Origin: Halochromatium sp.
Lineage (GTDB): Bacteria > Pseudomonadota > Gammaproteobacteria > Chromatiales > Chromatiaceae
Direction: 5' to 3'
Assembly (NCBI GenBank): GCA_010912705.1
Contig: POWB01000001.1
Span: forward strand, 283,659-347,658
Length of the DNA: 64,000 nucleotides
A model generated the notes under the pieces. It saw only the letters and a list, made by a program, of their open reading frames with translations. It made no database searches and was not told where the DNA came from. Position 1 is the stretch's first letter. Each line of letters opens with the position of its first letter. The translations under genes were made by a program, and so were the position numbers. Below, piece by piece: positions 35,131 through 43,193 of this stretch.

Positions 35131-38115
35131 GGCAGCGAGCACCTGCACGAAGGGTACCGGCTCGACCTCGAGGCTGTCCTTGACCCATTGGCCGTACTCA
35201 GCAAAGACGTTCTCGATGTCCTGCTGACGGCGTGCCCGACGGCCAGCGCGCACGCTCTCGATGACATTGGCGAGGCGCTGCTCAAGCTGTTGCTCCTGGG
35301 CGTTGCGCAGCTCGCGCAGCTCGGCCAGTTTGCGCTCGACCTCGGCCGCGCGCTCGGCGCTGAATGCCTTGACCTGCCCCTCGACGAACAGTTGCATGGT
35401 CGCCACCGCGTCGCCGAGAGCCTGCTGCAGCGCGGCAAGGTCCAGCTCTGGCTTGGCGTTCGGCAACTGGCGCTCGGCGATGCCGGCGCGCTGACAGAAG
35501 AGATCAAAGTCCTCGATGGCGTGATCCGCGTTGCCACGGCGGACGATGGCCTTCCATTCGGCGATCAACGGTTGGCCCTTGCGGTTGGGGATGAGGCCGA
35601 GCATCAGGAACGCGCATTCGTCAGCGGCCAACTGCGGGGTGACGATGACCGGCGCGCGGCGGCGGCCGACCCCGCCGATGACGCGGTCGATCAGCCATTG
35701 GCAGATCGGATGCTGCGGCCAGAGGTATTGAATATCGGGCCAGGCGGCGCCTTGGCGATCTTCCTCGCGGGCGCGCTGGATGGCTTCTTCGACGATGCCA
35801 GGTTGCGCGGAGAGGACGTACTCCTGGGTCTCGCGCAGCACCTCGGCGGGGAGCTGGCGGCGCAAACGGCGACGTAGATCGGCCGGCGGTGTCAGGCGCA
35901 GCATGCGGGCTTGGTCGTCGATGCGATAGCCGGCCGCCTCCGGCACGCGCGCGATGGCCTGCTTGGCAAAGGCGTAGAGGTCGCCGAAGAAGCGGTGCGG
36001 CTCGACGTGGAGCCTGGTCTCCGCGGTGCCGCCAGCGCCGATGCCGCCAGCGCCAAGGCCGCCAGCACCGATGACGTCAACGCCAGAGCCGTCAGCAGCG
36101 GCGCCACCAGTCCCGAACAGGGCGGCTTCCCAGTCGTCGTCATCCTCCGGCTCGGCCTGCTCGATGCACTGCTGCTCGAATTGCTCGGCGCTGAGTCCGC
36201 TGGCGAGGGCCTCGGTGACGACCTGTTCCTCTCCCTCGACGCTGTGTTTGCGCAGGATCGAGGCCGGATCGCCGATGTTGCGGCTGATCTGCTCGTCTTT
36301 CCGCACCAGCACCTCGATGACGCGCAGATCGCCCTTGACCGTCTCGATCTCGGACGCGGTGAGCAGGTAGTCGATGCGCGGTGTGCGCTGCTGGCCGAAG
36401 CGGTCGACGCGGCCATTGCGCTGCTGGAACAGCATCGGCGACCAGGGCAGGTCGAAGTGAACCAGCCGGTGGCAGCGATAGTGCAGATTCAAGCCTTCGG
36501 AGGCGACATCGGAGCAGAGCAGCAGGCGCAGCGGGTCGTGCTCTTGGCCGAAGCGCTCGACGATCTCCTGTTGCTCGATGTCCGAGAGGCCGCCGTCGAG
36601 GATGACACAGGCGTCAGCCTTGAGGCCGAGGTCGCCGGGGAGCCTCGCCAGCAGCCATTTGAGGGTCTCGAGGCGCTCGGAGAAGATGACCAGGCGGTCG
36701 TTGCTGTCGCGGCCGCTCCACAGCGCCTCGGGATCGCGCAGCGCGTTGAGCAGGCGTTGGTACTTGCTGAAGTGCTGCGGGGTGATCGCCTGCAGAAGAC
36801 GCTCGAAGTCCTCAAAGGCGGCGATCTCCTGCTGTTCGGCTGCGCTCGGCACGGGGCTGCTGCGGCTGAGCTTGGCGATACGATTGCGGGCGTAGCTGGC
36901 GGCGGCGGCCGGACTCGAGAAGAGGGCCTTTTGCAGCCCGACGCGCTGCAGCTCGGCCTGCTTGCCTTGGACCCGCTTGCCCTGGGCGCGTTCGGCCTGC
37001 CCACCCTGGTCGCGCTCGGCTTGTTTGCCTTGGGCGCGCTCACCCTTGAGCGTGAAGGGGATCTCGAGCGCGGCCTCGAACGCGGCCTCCTCTTCAGGGC
37101 TGGCCTGAGCACTGAGACGGCGGGTGATCGGCTCCAGGAATTGGCCTTCGGCCTGCCCCTTAATGTCCTTCTTGAAGCGGCGCACGAACAGGTCCTTGCG
37201 GTCCAGATCGGCGCGGCTGTAGTCGTCGGGGTCGGAGATCGCCGTCGGGTCGAGCAGCCAGATCAGCGAGGCGAAGCTGTTGGCAGAGCCATCGTGCGGG
37301 GTGGCCGAGAGCAGGATCAGGCTGTCGGACTTGGTGGCCAGCTGCTTGGCCAGCCGGGCGCGCTGCGAGGAGCTGGCGTCACCCTTGCGCACGGCGACGT
37401 TGTGGCACTCGTCGATGACGATGATGTCCCAGCGCGACTTGTCCAGATAGTTGCGGTACTCGTTATTCCCCTTCAGGGTGTCCATCGAGATAATGGTCTT
37501 ATCGTAATAGTTGAAGGGGTTGTGGCCGGACGGGATCTGATTGCGAATGCGTTGGATGCCGGCGGAGTCGAGCCGCACCAGCGGGATGCTGAAGCGCGAC
37601 CACCATTCCTTTTGGAACTGGGTCAGCATGCTCTTCTGAGTGACCACCAAAACGCGCCGGCCGCGACCGCGGATCTCGAGCTCGGTGGCGAGCATGGCGG
37701 CTTCTAGGGTCTTGCCCAGCCCGACCCCATCGGCAATCAGGATGCGGGTGCGGACCTGCTTCAGCCCCTGCTCGGCCGGGACGCGCTGATAGTCGGCGCG
37801 CTGCATCACCGCTTGCTGGGCGCGGTGGATCTGCGCATCGTTGGCGACAGTGCGCAGGCGCTGGCTTTCCAAATAGAGCAGCGTATCGGTGAAGTAATCG
37901 CTTTCGTCCTGGAACAGCTCGGTCGCGGCCGGGTCGTGGACCTGAATCGCGTCCTCGAGCTGTTGGAGGAAGATCGCCGAGGTACCGCGCACCAGCTCGG
38001 AGAGGCCGTCGCAGGTCAAGGCATGGCCGCCATCATCGCTGAGGTCGATGCGGCGAATGACCCAGTCTTCATCGCGCACGGTGATGCGGGCGCCAGGGGC
38101 GAGTTGTCGATGCAT
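35119..38115 (-). CDS. SNF2-family ATPase, DrmD-like
   Basis: 998 residues from ATG 38115 (a TTG two codons upstream is also open). The SNF2 motor has Walker A ADGVGLGKT near residue 127, a DECH box near 234 (IIVIDECHNVAVRK), LLSATPHDGS, and the second lobe SDVASEGLNLHYRC with QQRNGRVDRFGQ near 565. The C-terminal 300 residues are mostly coiled coil (AEVERKLAELRELRNAQEQQ). Low-complexity inserts occur near residue 360 (AQGKQAERDQGGQAERAQG) and 680 (GAGGLGAGGIGAGG). Class I DISARM has a SNF2 protein (DrmD) next to an adenine methyltransferase, as here. Its ATG lies 2 bases after the stop of the LpxL-like gene, so the two may be co-transcribed. Confidence 0.88.
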   Translation of the reverse strand: MHRQLAPGARITVRDEDWVIRRIDLSDDGGHALTCDGLSELVRGTSAIFLQQLEDAIQVHDPAATELFQDESDYFTDTLLYLESQRLRTVANDAQIHRAQQAVMQRADYQRVPAEQGLKQVRTRILIADGVGLGKTLEAAMLATELEIRGRGRRVLVVTQKSMLTQFQKEWWSRFSIPLVRLDSAGIQRIRNQIPSGHNPFNYYDKTIISMDTLKGNNEYRNYLDKSRWDIIVIDECHNVAVRKGDASSSQRARLAKQLATKSDSLILLSATPHDGSANSFASLIWLLDPTAISDPDDYSRADLDRKDLFVRRFKKDIKGQAEGQFLEPITRRLSAQASPEEEAAFEAALEIPFTLKGERAQGKQAERDQGGQAERAQGKRVQGKQAELQRVGLQKALFSSPAAAASYARNRIAKLSRSSPVPSAAEQQEIAAFEDFERLLQAITPQHFSKYQRLLNALRDPEALWSGRDSNDRLVIFSERLETLKWLLARLPGDLGLKADACVILDGGLSDIEQQEIVERFGQEHDPLRLLLCSDVASEGLNLHYRCHRLVHFDLPWSPMLFQQRNGRVDRFGQQRTPRIDYLLTASEIETVKGDLRVIEVLVRKDEQISRNIGDPASILRKHSVEGEEQVVTEALASGLSAEQFEQQCIEQAEPEDDDDWEAALFGTGGAAADGSGVDVIGAGGLGAGGIGAGGTAETRLHVEPHRFFGDLYAFAKQAIARVPEAAGYRIDDQARMLRLTPPADLRRRLRRQLPAEVLRETQEYVLSAQPGIVEEAIQRAREEDRQGAAWPDIQYLWPQHPICQWLIDRVIGGVGRRRAPVIVTPQLAADECAFLMLGLIPNRKGQPLIAEWKAIVRRGNADHAIEDFDLFCQRAGIAERQLPNAKPELDLAALQQALGDAVATMQLFVEGQVKAFSAERAAEVERKLAELRELRNAQEQQLEQRLANVIESVRAGRRARRQQDIENVFAEYGQWVKDSLEVEPVPFVQVLAAVTA

Positions 38116-38117
38116 CT

Positions 38118-39128
38118 TCAACCCCTAGTTAAGGATGCGGCTGCTTGACGCCGCCGGCGTGCGATCTCAATCGCGCTCGCATCACGCAGCGAGCCGGTAT
38201 AGATCTTTCGCCCACCGCTCGGACGTCGACGAAAGCGCCGATAGCTCCACAGATACTGCTCCGGGCAGAGGGCGATGCACTGCTCGATGCCGCGGTTGAG
38301 CGCCGCTGCTGCGGTTACATCATCCTCACTGTCGATGCCCTCCGGAGCCTGCAAGCAGTGGATGCGAAACCCCGCCGCGCGCGGCAGCCGCTCGGCAATC
38401 ATGAAGATCACCGGTGCCCCGCTGCGGCGTGCGAGCCGATTCACCAGCAGCATCGTGTAGGCCGGTATCCCAAAGAGCGGGGCGAACACAGCGCCTTTCT
38501 CTTCCCGCGGCTCCTGATCGGGCAAGATGCCGGCGTTGTCACCGCGTTCGAGGGCGCCGAGCAAGACCCGAATGCCGCGTGCTGTGATCGGCGCCAGGGT
38601 TGCACCAGCACGCCTGCGGGACGCAACAATCAGGTCATCGAGCAGCCGCTGTGGCTTGTAGAAGATCGCGGTCGGCCCGCGCGTCGAGAGGTAGAGTCCG
38701 GCCAGCTCCCAGGCGCCGATGTGCGGCGACAGCACGATCAGCCCCTGCCCCGGCTCGCGCTCCAGCAGCTCAATACCGCGTACCTCGCGAACCAGCGATA
38801 GCGCCTCTGCCGGTGGCCGCAGCCAAAGCAGCGCCGTCTCGAACAGGGTCTTACCCAGCTCGCGCAGACTGCGATTACGCATTCGCACCAGCTCCGCGGC
38901 TGGCCGCTCCGGGGCATAAAGACCGATGTTGATCAATGCATTGCGCCGCTGGCGGTTTGGGATCACCGCCATGCCCCAGCCGACCAAGGCCCCCATTCGG
39001 TGCAGCAGGGGCAACGGCAGTCTAGCCAGGGATCGCACCAAGGCCCTTGCTGCGCGCTCGCGCCAGCCTCCATGGCCGCTCGGTGGCGTCTTAGCCGAGG
39101 CAGGGTTTGCTGACTGAGGGGATTTCAC
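38118..39128 (-). CDS. Lipid A acyltransferase, LpxL/HtrB-like
   Basis: Membrane-associated acyltransferase that adds a secondary acyl chain to lipid A precursors. The catalytic HX4E motif is visible in LSPHIGAWELAGL. Further family blocks are NIGLYAPERPAAELV, GDNAGILPDQEPREEKG, PLFGIPAYT and YLWSYRRFRRRP. The frame is open to a TTG at 39215, but family-like sequence begins later. I chose GTG 39128, which has GGAAAG just upstream (336 residues; the true start is uncertain). It is divergent from the rhodanese gene. The defence-type SNF2 gene begins 2 bases after its stop. Confidence 0.85.
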   Translation of the reverse strand: MKSPQSANPASAKTPPSGHGGWRERAARALVRSLARLPLPLLHRMGALVGWGMAVIPNRQRRNALINIGLYAPERPAAELVRMRNRSLRELGKTLFETALLWLRPPAEALSLVREVRGIELLEREPGQGLIVLSPHIGAWELAGLYLSTRGPTAIFYKPQRLLDDLIVASRRRAGATLAPITARGIRVLLGALERGDNAGILPDQEPREEKGAVFAPLFGIPAYTMLLVNRLARRSGAPVIFMIAERLPRAAGFRIHCLQAPEGIDSEDDVTAAAALNRGIEQCIALCPEQYLWSYRRFRRRPSGGRKIYTGSLRDASAIEIARRRRQAAASLTRG

Positions 39129-39233
39129 AAGGCTTTCCAATACAAGACAGGGCGCAAGTCGTTTATCGTAACCTGACCAAGCGCCGGACAGCGCATTGAG
39201 ATCAACAACCACCAACCGAAGGAGCCCCTCATC

Positions 39234-39662
39234 ATGGGCGAACGCTTACCCACCCCACTCTCTCCTGAGCAGGCACATCGGCTGCTCCAAGATGATCCTC
39301 AGGCCTTGCTGGTCGATATCCGCTCGACCATGGAATTTCTGTTTGTCGGCCATCCCACCGGGGCCGTGCATGTGCCTTGGATCGACGAGCCGGATTGGAC
39401 GGTCAATCCCCAGTTCCTCACCGAGATCCGCAAACGCTTGCTCGGTGGCGCCGTCTGCACCCCTGAAGAGACCTGCGCATCGGTGGTACTGATTTGCCGC
39501 AGCGGCAAACGCTCTCTCGAGGCCGGCAAGACCTTGCTCGAGGCCGGGCTGCCGAACGTATTCCATGTGGATGAAGGCTTTGAGGGTGAACTCGACGACC
39601 AGCATCACCGCTCCACCATCGGTGGCTGGCGGTTTCGCGGCTTACCTTGGGAGCAATGTTAA
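39234..39662 (+). CDS. Rhodanese-like sulfurtransferase
   Basis: A single-domain rhodanese of 142 residues. The active-site cysteine is Cys88 in the loop CRSGKRS. The start is MGERLPTPLSPEQAHRLL, with AAGGAG 9 bases upstream. The N-terminal CDC25-like block LLVDIRSTMEFLFVGHPTGA is intact. No signal peptide is seen, so it acts in the cytosol, moving sulfane sulfur between carriers. In a sulfur oxidiser it could belong to sulfur trafficking, but the neighbours (lpxL-like, iscR) do not fix a pathway; iron-sulfur assembly is another option. Confidence 0.9.
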   Translation: MGERLPTPLSPEQAHRLLQDDPQALLVDIRSTMEFLFVGHPTGAVHVPWIDEPDWTVNPQFLTEIRKRLLGGAVCTPEETCASVVLICRSGKRSLEAGKTLLEAGLPNVFHVDEGFEGELDDQHHRSTIGGWRFRGLPWEQC

Positions 39663-39695
39663 GCGCAGAGCGCGGCAGCCGCGCCGACGCCGATA

Positions 39696-39746
<51 letters not shown>

Positions 39747-39753
39747 CTGAAAA

Positions 39754-40293
39754 TCAGACGTTGGCCTGGTCCACCAAGTGCAGCGCATCGAGCTGGACCT
39801 GAGTGCCCTTAGCATCGGCACCCTTAGCCCCGGCGCCCTTGCCAGCTGCCTTGCTCATCGCTCGTTTCGAGCGCCGAGCGGCCTCTGCCTCAGCACCACG
39901 CTCGACCAGATCATGCAGACTGATGTCATTGAGGTAGCTGTAGATCCGATCGCTGAGATCCATCCACAGATCATGGGTCAGACAGGGACCGTCGCCCTTG
40001 CAATTGTGTGCGCCACCACAGCGGGTGGTGTCGACATTTTCATCGACTGCGGTGATTACCTCAGCGATATAAATCGAGCTTGCCTCGCGCGCTAGGTTAT
40101 AGCCGCCGCCAGGTCCGCGCACACTGTGCACAAGCCCGCGCTTGCGCAGCTTAGCGAACAACTGCTCCAGGTAAGACAGGGAGATCCCCTGACGCTGAGC
40201 GATGTCCGCAAGCGCAATCGGTCCTTTACCCTGATGGATGGCCAGATCTAAGACGGCGGTCACCGCATAGCGCCCTTTTGTCGTCAATCTCAC
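39754..40293 (-). CDS. iscR: Iron-sulfur cluster regulator IscR (Rrf2 family)
   Basis: IscR is a [2Fe-2S] transcription factor controlling iron-sulfur cluster assembly. The winged helix-turn-helix is in residues 1-65 ([36 protein letters not shown]). The cluster ligands Cys92, Cys98 and Cys104 are at the standard positions ([20 protein letters not shown]). The tail from about residue 140 is low-complexity ([14 protein letters not shown]). 179 residues. The upstream region carries inverted repeats that may be its operator. The iscS-iscU genes are not next to it here; the gene upstream is cysE, and cysE-iscR linkage is common. Confidence 0.95.
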   Translation of the reverse strand: MRLTTKGRYAVTAVLDLAIHQGKGPIALADIAQRQGISLSYLEQLFAKLRKRGLVHSVRGPGGGYNLAREASSIYIAEVITAVDENVDTTRCGGAHNCKGDGPCLTHDLWMDLSDRIYSYLNDISLHDLVERGAEAEAARRSKRAMSKAAGKGAGAKGADAKGTQVQLDALHLVDQANV

Positions 40294-40311
40294 GTCGATC
40301 TCTCCCCGCTG

Positions 40312-40345
40312 ATACCCTTAAGTCAGGGGTTATCCTATGATAACC
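40312..40345. promoter_or_regulatory. Inverted repeats upstream of iscR, possible operator
   Basis: A perfect 7-base inverted repeat GGTTATC-CTAT-GATAACC lies at 40328-40345. It overlaps an IscR-type-1-like imperfect palindrome (ATACCC ... AGTCAGGGGTTAT, 40312-40333). They lie 20-52 bases upstream of the iscR start, where autoregulation would be expected. The match to the IscR consensus is partial, so this remains a proposal. Confidence 0.4.
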
Positions 40346-40356
40346 GACGAATACCA

Positions 40357-41133
40357 TCAATTTTTCTCCGGTTCTGAGCTGAGCTCCGCTGGATCGAGCA
40401 CGCAATCATCGAGATCATGCAGATGCTCGAAGTGCCGAGTAATCCCCTGCTCTTCGAGCGCCCGTGACATCGCTTCCATGCGGCGGTCCATGATGTGGAT
40501 GTGATCGAGCATTCGATTCACCGCATTCGCGACCGGGTCTGGCGCATCGCGAGTGGCGCCATAGGCATCGAAGCCCATGCGCTTAGCGGTGTCTGCGCGC
40601 CGACGCGTTGCTGCATCCGCCGCGTGCTCGATCACGCGCCCTGGCACACCAACCACGGTCCCACCAGCAGGCACCGGCTTCAGCACCACCGCGTTGGAGC
40701 CGATGCGTGCGCCATTACCGACCTCAATTGGGCCGAGCACCTTGGCGCCCGCACCAACCACCACATCGCGGCCGAGCGTGGGATGGCGCTTGCCCTTTTG
40801 CCAACTGGTGCCGCCCAGGGTAACGCCGTGATAGAGGGTGCAGTCATCGCCCACCACCGCGGTCTCGCCGATCACCACCCCCATGCCGTGATCGATGAAG
40901 AAGCGTCGACCAAGCGTGGCGCCGGGATGGATCTCGATACCGGTCAGCAGCCGCGCTAGATTCGACAGCACCCGCGCCAGCCATTTGAAGCCTCGCTGCC
41001 AAAGCACATGGGAGACGCGATGCATCATCACCGCGTGCAGACCTGGATAGGTCGTCAGCACCTCGAACGCATTCCGCGCGGCAGGATCACGCTCGAACAC
41101 GCAATCAATGTCTTCTCGCAGCCGCATCAACAT
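40357..41133 (-). CDS. cysE: Serine O-acetyltransferase
   Basis: Transfers acetyl from acetyl-CoA to L-serine, the first step of cysteine synthesis. 258 residues. An N-terminal helical SATase domain ([20 protein letters not shown]) is followed by the hexapeptide-repeat acyltransferase domain with the catalytic block [20 protein letters not shown] and [19 protein letters not shown]. The C-terminal tail ([20 protein letters not shown]) is longer than in minimal forms. It lies between trmJ and iscR, all on the minus strand, as in several gammaproteobacteria; coupling cysteine supply to iron-sulfur assembly is the usual explanation. Confidence 0.95.
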   Translation of the reverse strand: MLMRLREDIDCVFERDPAARNAFEVLTTYPGLHAVMMHRVSHVLWQRGFKWLARVLSNLARLLTGIEIHPGATLGRRFFIDHGMGVVIGETAVVGDDCTLYHGVTLGGTSWQKGKRHPTLGRDVVVGAGAKVLGPIEVGNGARIGSNAVVLKPVPAGGTVVGVPGRVIEHAADAATRRRADTAKRMGFDAYGATRDAPDPVANAVNRMLDHIHIMDRRMEAMSRALEEQGITRHFEHLHDLDDCVLDPAELSSEPEKN

Positions 41134-41172
41134 CAGGCCATCTCCCTTAAAGATTCAGTGCCGAGGTGCCGA

Positions 41173-42114
41173 TCAGCGACGAAACCGATCAGGCCGTTTG
41201 CGCCCCTCGACGGCAGATAGAATGCCGCGCAGGATATTCAGCTCGGTCCGATCCGGACGGGCGCGATTGAACAGCCGCCGTAGGCGCCGACGCAGGGTGC
41301 TGGACTGCGCCGGATCAGCGAATCCAATCTGCTCCAATGTCTGCTCCAAGTGACTGTAGAAGCTCGCCATCTCATCAGCTGTTGCCAGATCGCCTCGCCC
41401 GTCCTGCTCTGCAGCCGATGCCGCAGCAAAAACCTGCGCCTGCTCTGGCCCCCGCCCCGTCGCTGGAACCGCTGCAGACGCCTGCCTGCGCCCATCGGCC
41501 TGCGGGGCAGCAGTCGCCTGCCAGTGCAGCGCTGTGCGCCGCAGCTCATAGGCAAAGACCTGGGCTGCAGCAGCAATATTCAGCGAACTGTAATCCGGAT
41601 TGGTCGCAATGCGCGTTAGGAAATGGCAATGCGACAGCTCATCGTTGGTCAGACCCGAGCGCTCGCGCCCGAGCAATAGCGCCACCTCGCCCTGCGCCGC
41701 CTCGAGCAAGAGCTGCTCAGCACAACCGGCCGGGTCCACCTCAGGCCAGGCCAGAGAGCGGCCACGGGCGCTGGAGCCGATCACTAGGCGACAGCCCGCT
41801 AGCGCCTCGGCCAGAGAGTCACAGAGGCGCGCGCGCGCCAGCAGGTCATCAGCCCCTGCCGCACGCGCCAGCGCTTCCGCATCAAGCGCCTGCTGCGGTC
41901 GCACCAGCACCAGCTCAGTCAGCCCCATGGTCTTCATCGCCCGCGCGACCGCACCGATGTTCGCGCTCAGGCTGGTCTCGACCAACACGAAGCGAACCCG
42001 GCTCAGCCGCAGCGCGTCGCTCAACGCAGTGGTCTCTGGCCCAGCAGGAGTCTCGGGCCCGGCAGTTCGTTGTTGCAGCCGATCATCTCGCTGGTCTTTA
42101 TCTAAGTTGCCCAT
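41173..42114 (-). CDS. trmJ: tRNA (cytidine/uridine-2'-O-)-methyltransferase TrmJ
   Basis: SPOUT-family enzyme that methylates the 2'-OH of position 32 in tRNA. 313 residues. The conserved start of the family is present (RVRFVLVETSLSANIGAVAR), as are the cofactor-knot blocks VALLLGRERSGLTNDEL and FLTRIATNPDYSSLNIAAAA. A C-terminal helical part (FYSHLEQTLEQIGF) completes the TrmJ layout. The N-terminal 35 residues and a middle segment (about 215-250) are low-complexity Ala/Gln-rich. It is divergent from suhB, with 115 bases between the starts holding both promoters. Confidence 0.93.
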   Translation of the reverse strand: MGNLDKDQRDDRLQQRTAGPETPAGPETTALSDALRLSRVRFVLVETSLSANIGAVARAMKTMGLTELVLVRPQQALDAEALARAAGADDLLARARLCDSLAEALAGCRLVIGSSARGRSLAWPEVDPAGCAEQLLLEAAQGEVALLLGRERSGLTNDELSHCHFLTRIATNPDYSSLNIAAAAQVFAYELRRTALHWQATAAPQADGRRQASAAVPATGRGPEQAQVFAAASAAEQDGRGDLATADEMASFYSHLEQTLEQIGFADPAQSSTLRRRLRRLFNRARPDRTELNILRGILSAVEGRKRPDRFRR

Positions 42115-42229
42115 CTAAGTTGCCCATTTCTGCAAAACGTACCCCATGGCCGTCGTCACATCAGTTCTTCAGAGTTTTCTTAACCTGTCAATCTACTATC
42201 CCAGACCTGAATGCATTATCGTATGCGCC

Positions 42230-43039
42230 ATGGACGCCATGCTAAACATTGCTGTACGCGCCGCCCGCCAAGCCGGGCGCATCGCCGTTCGCTCGTATGA
42301 GCGCGGCGTCGACCTGCGGGTCAATGAGAAGGGCCGCAACGACTTCGTCAGCGAGGTCGACCGCGCCTGCGAGGCCGCCATCATCGATGAGCTGCGCGGC
42401 AAGTTTCCCGATCACGCCATCCTCGCTGAGGAGAGCGGCAGCAGCAAGGGCCGCGCCGGCGGTGACGACTTCCAGTGGATCATCGATCCACTCGACGGCA
42501 CCACCAATTACCTGCACGGCTTTCCGCAATGGTCGATCTCGATTGGCCTGCGCTACCGCGGCATGATGGAGCAGGCGGTGGTCTACGACCCGCTGCGCGA
42601 GGAGCTGTTTACCGCCAGCCGTGGCAGCGGCGCCATGCTCAATGATCGGCGCATCCGTGTCAGCGAACGGCGTGGCCTCAGCGGCGCCTTGATCGGCACC
42701 GGCATCCCATTTCGCGATCAGTCACAACTGACCACCTATCTCAGCATGATGGCGGCGATGATCCGTGATACCGCCGGCATCCGTCGCCCAGGCTCGGCAG
42801 CGCTCGACCTCGCCTATGTCGCCGCTGGGCGGCTCGATGGCTTCTGGGAGCTGGGACTCTCGCCCTGGGACTTCGCCGCTGGTGCACTGCTGATCGCTGA
42901 GGCCGGCGGCACGGTGACCGACCTGGCCGGCGGCGATGGTTTCTTCGAGACCTGCAACCTAGTCGCCGGCGGGCTCAAGGTGCACCGCGCCATGATCGAA
43001 CGTCTTAAACCCTTCCGCAGTGCTCAGCTCCCCGCCTAA
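42230..43039 (+). CDS. suhB: Inositol-1-monophosphatase SuhB
   Basis: Magnesium-dependent phosphatase of the inositol monophosphatase family; in E. coli SuhB also acts in transcription antitermination and rRNA maturation. The frame is open from 42146, but ATG 42230 gives the family N-terminus MDAMLNIAVRAARQAG and 269 residues, matching SuhB. Metal-binding blocks are HAILAEESGSS, WIIDPLDGTTNYLHGF and GLSPWDFAAGALLIAEAGG. It is divergent from trmJ, the classical neighbourhood. Confidence 0.96.
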   Translation: MDAMLNIAVRAARQAGRIAVRSYERGVDLRVNEKGRNDFVSEVDRACEAAIIDELRGKFPDHAILAEESGSSKGRAGGDDFQWIIDPLDGTTNYLHGFPQWSISIGLRYRGMMEQAVVYDPLREELFTASRGSGAMLNDRRIRVSERRGLSGALIGTGIPFRDQSQLTTYLSMMAAMIRDTAGIRRPGSAALDLAYVAAGRLDGFWELGLSPWDFAAGALLIAEAGGTVTDLAGGDGFFETCNLVAGGLKVHRAMIERLKPFRSAQLPA

Positions 43040-43193
43040 GAGGCAGCTTCGCCTCCGGCGCAGCTTCTTGCTCGAAACCTGACCTAATCCCAGCACCCGC
43101 AGCCGTATCCGCTATCCTTGGAGCAAGGGTCGATCAACGCGGCCCTGCTCGGCCAGTTGTGCTGGCCGAGTCGGCATCCCGGCGGAGACTTGC

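Noticed and set aside
19855..38115. Canonical class I DISARM
   Set aside because: A separate drmB and a phospholipase-D-type drmC are missing, and the helicase is a single 2229-residue chain. Only a relationship is claimed.
12848..38115. Prophage or integrative element with attachment sites
   Set aside because: No integrase, structural phage gene, tRNA gene or flanking direct repeat could be recognised at the borders.
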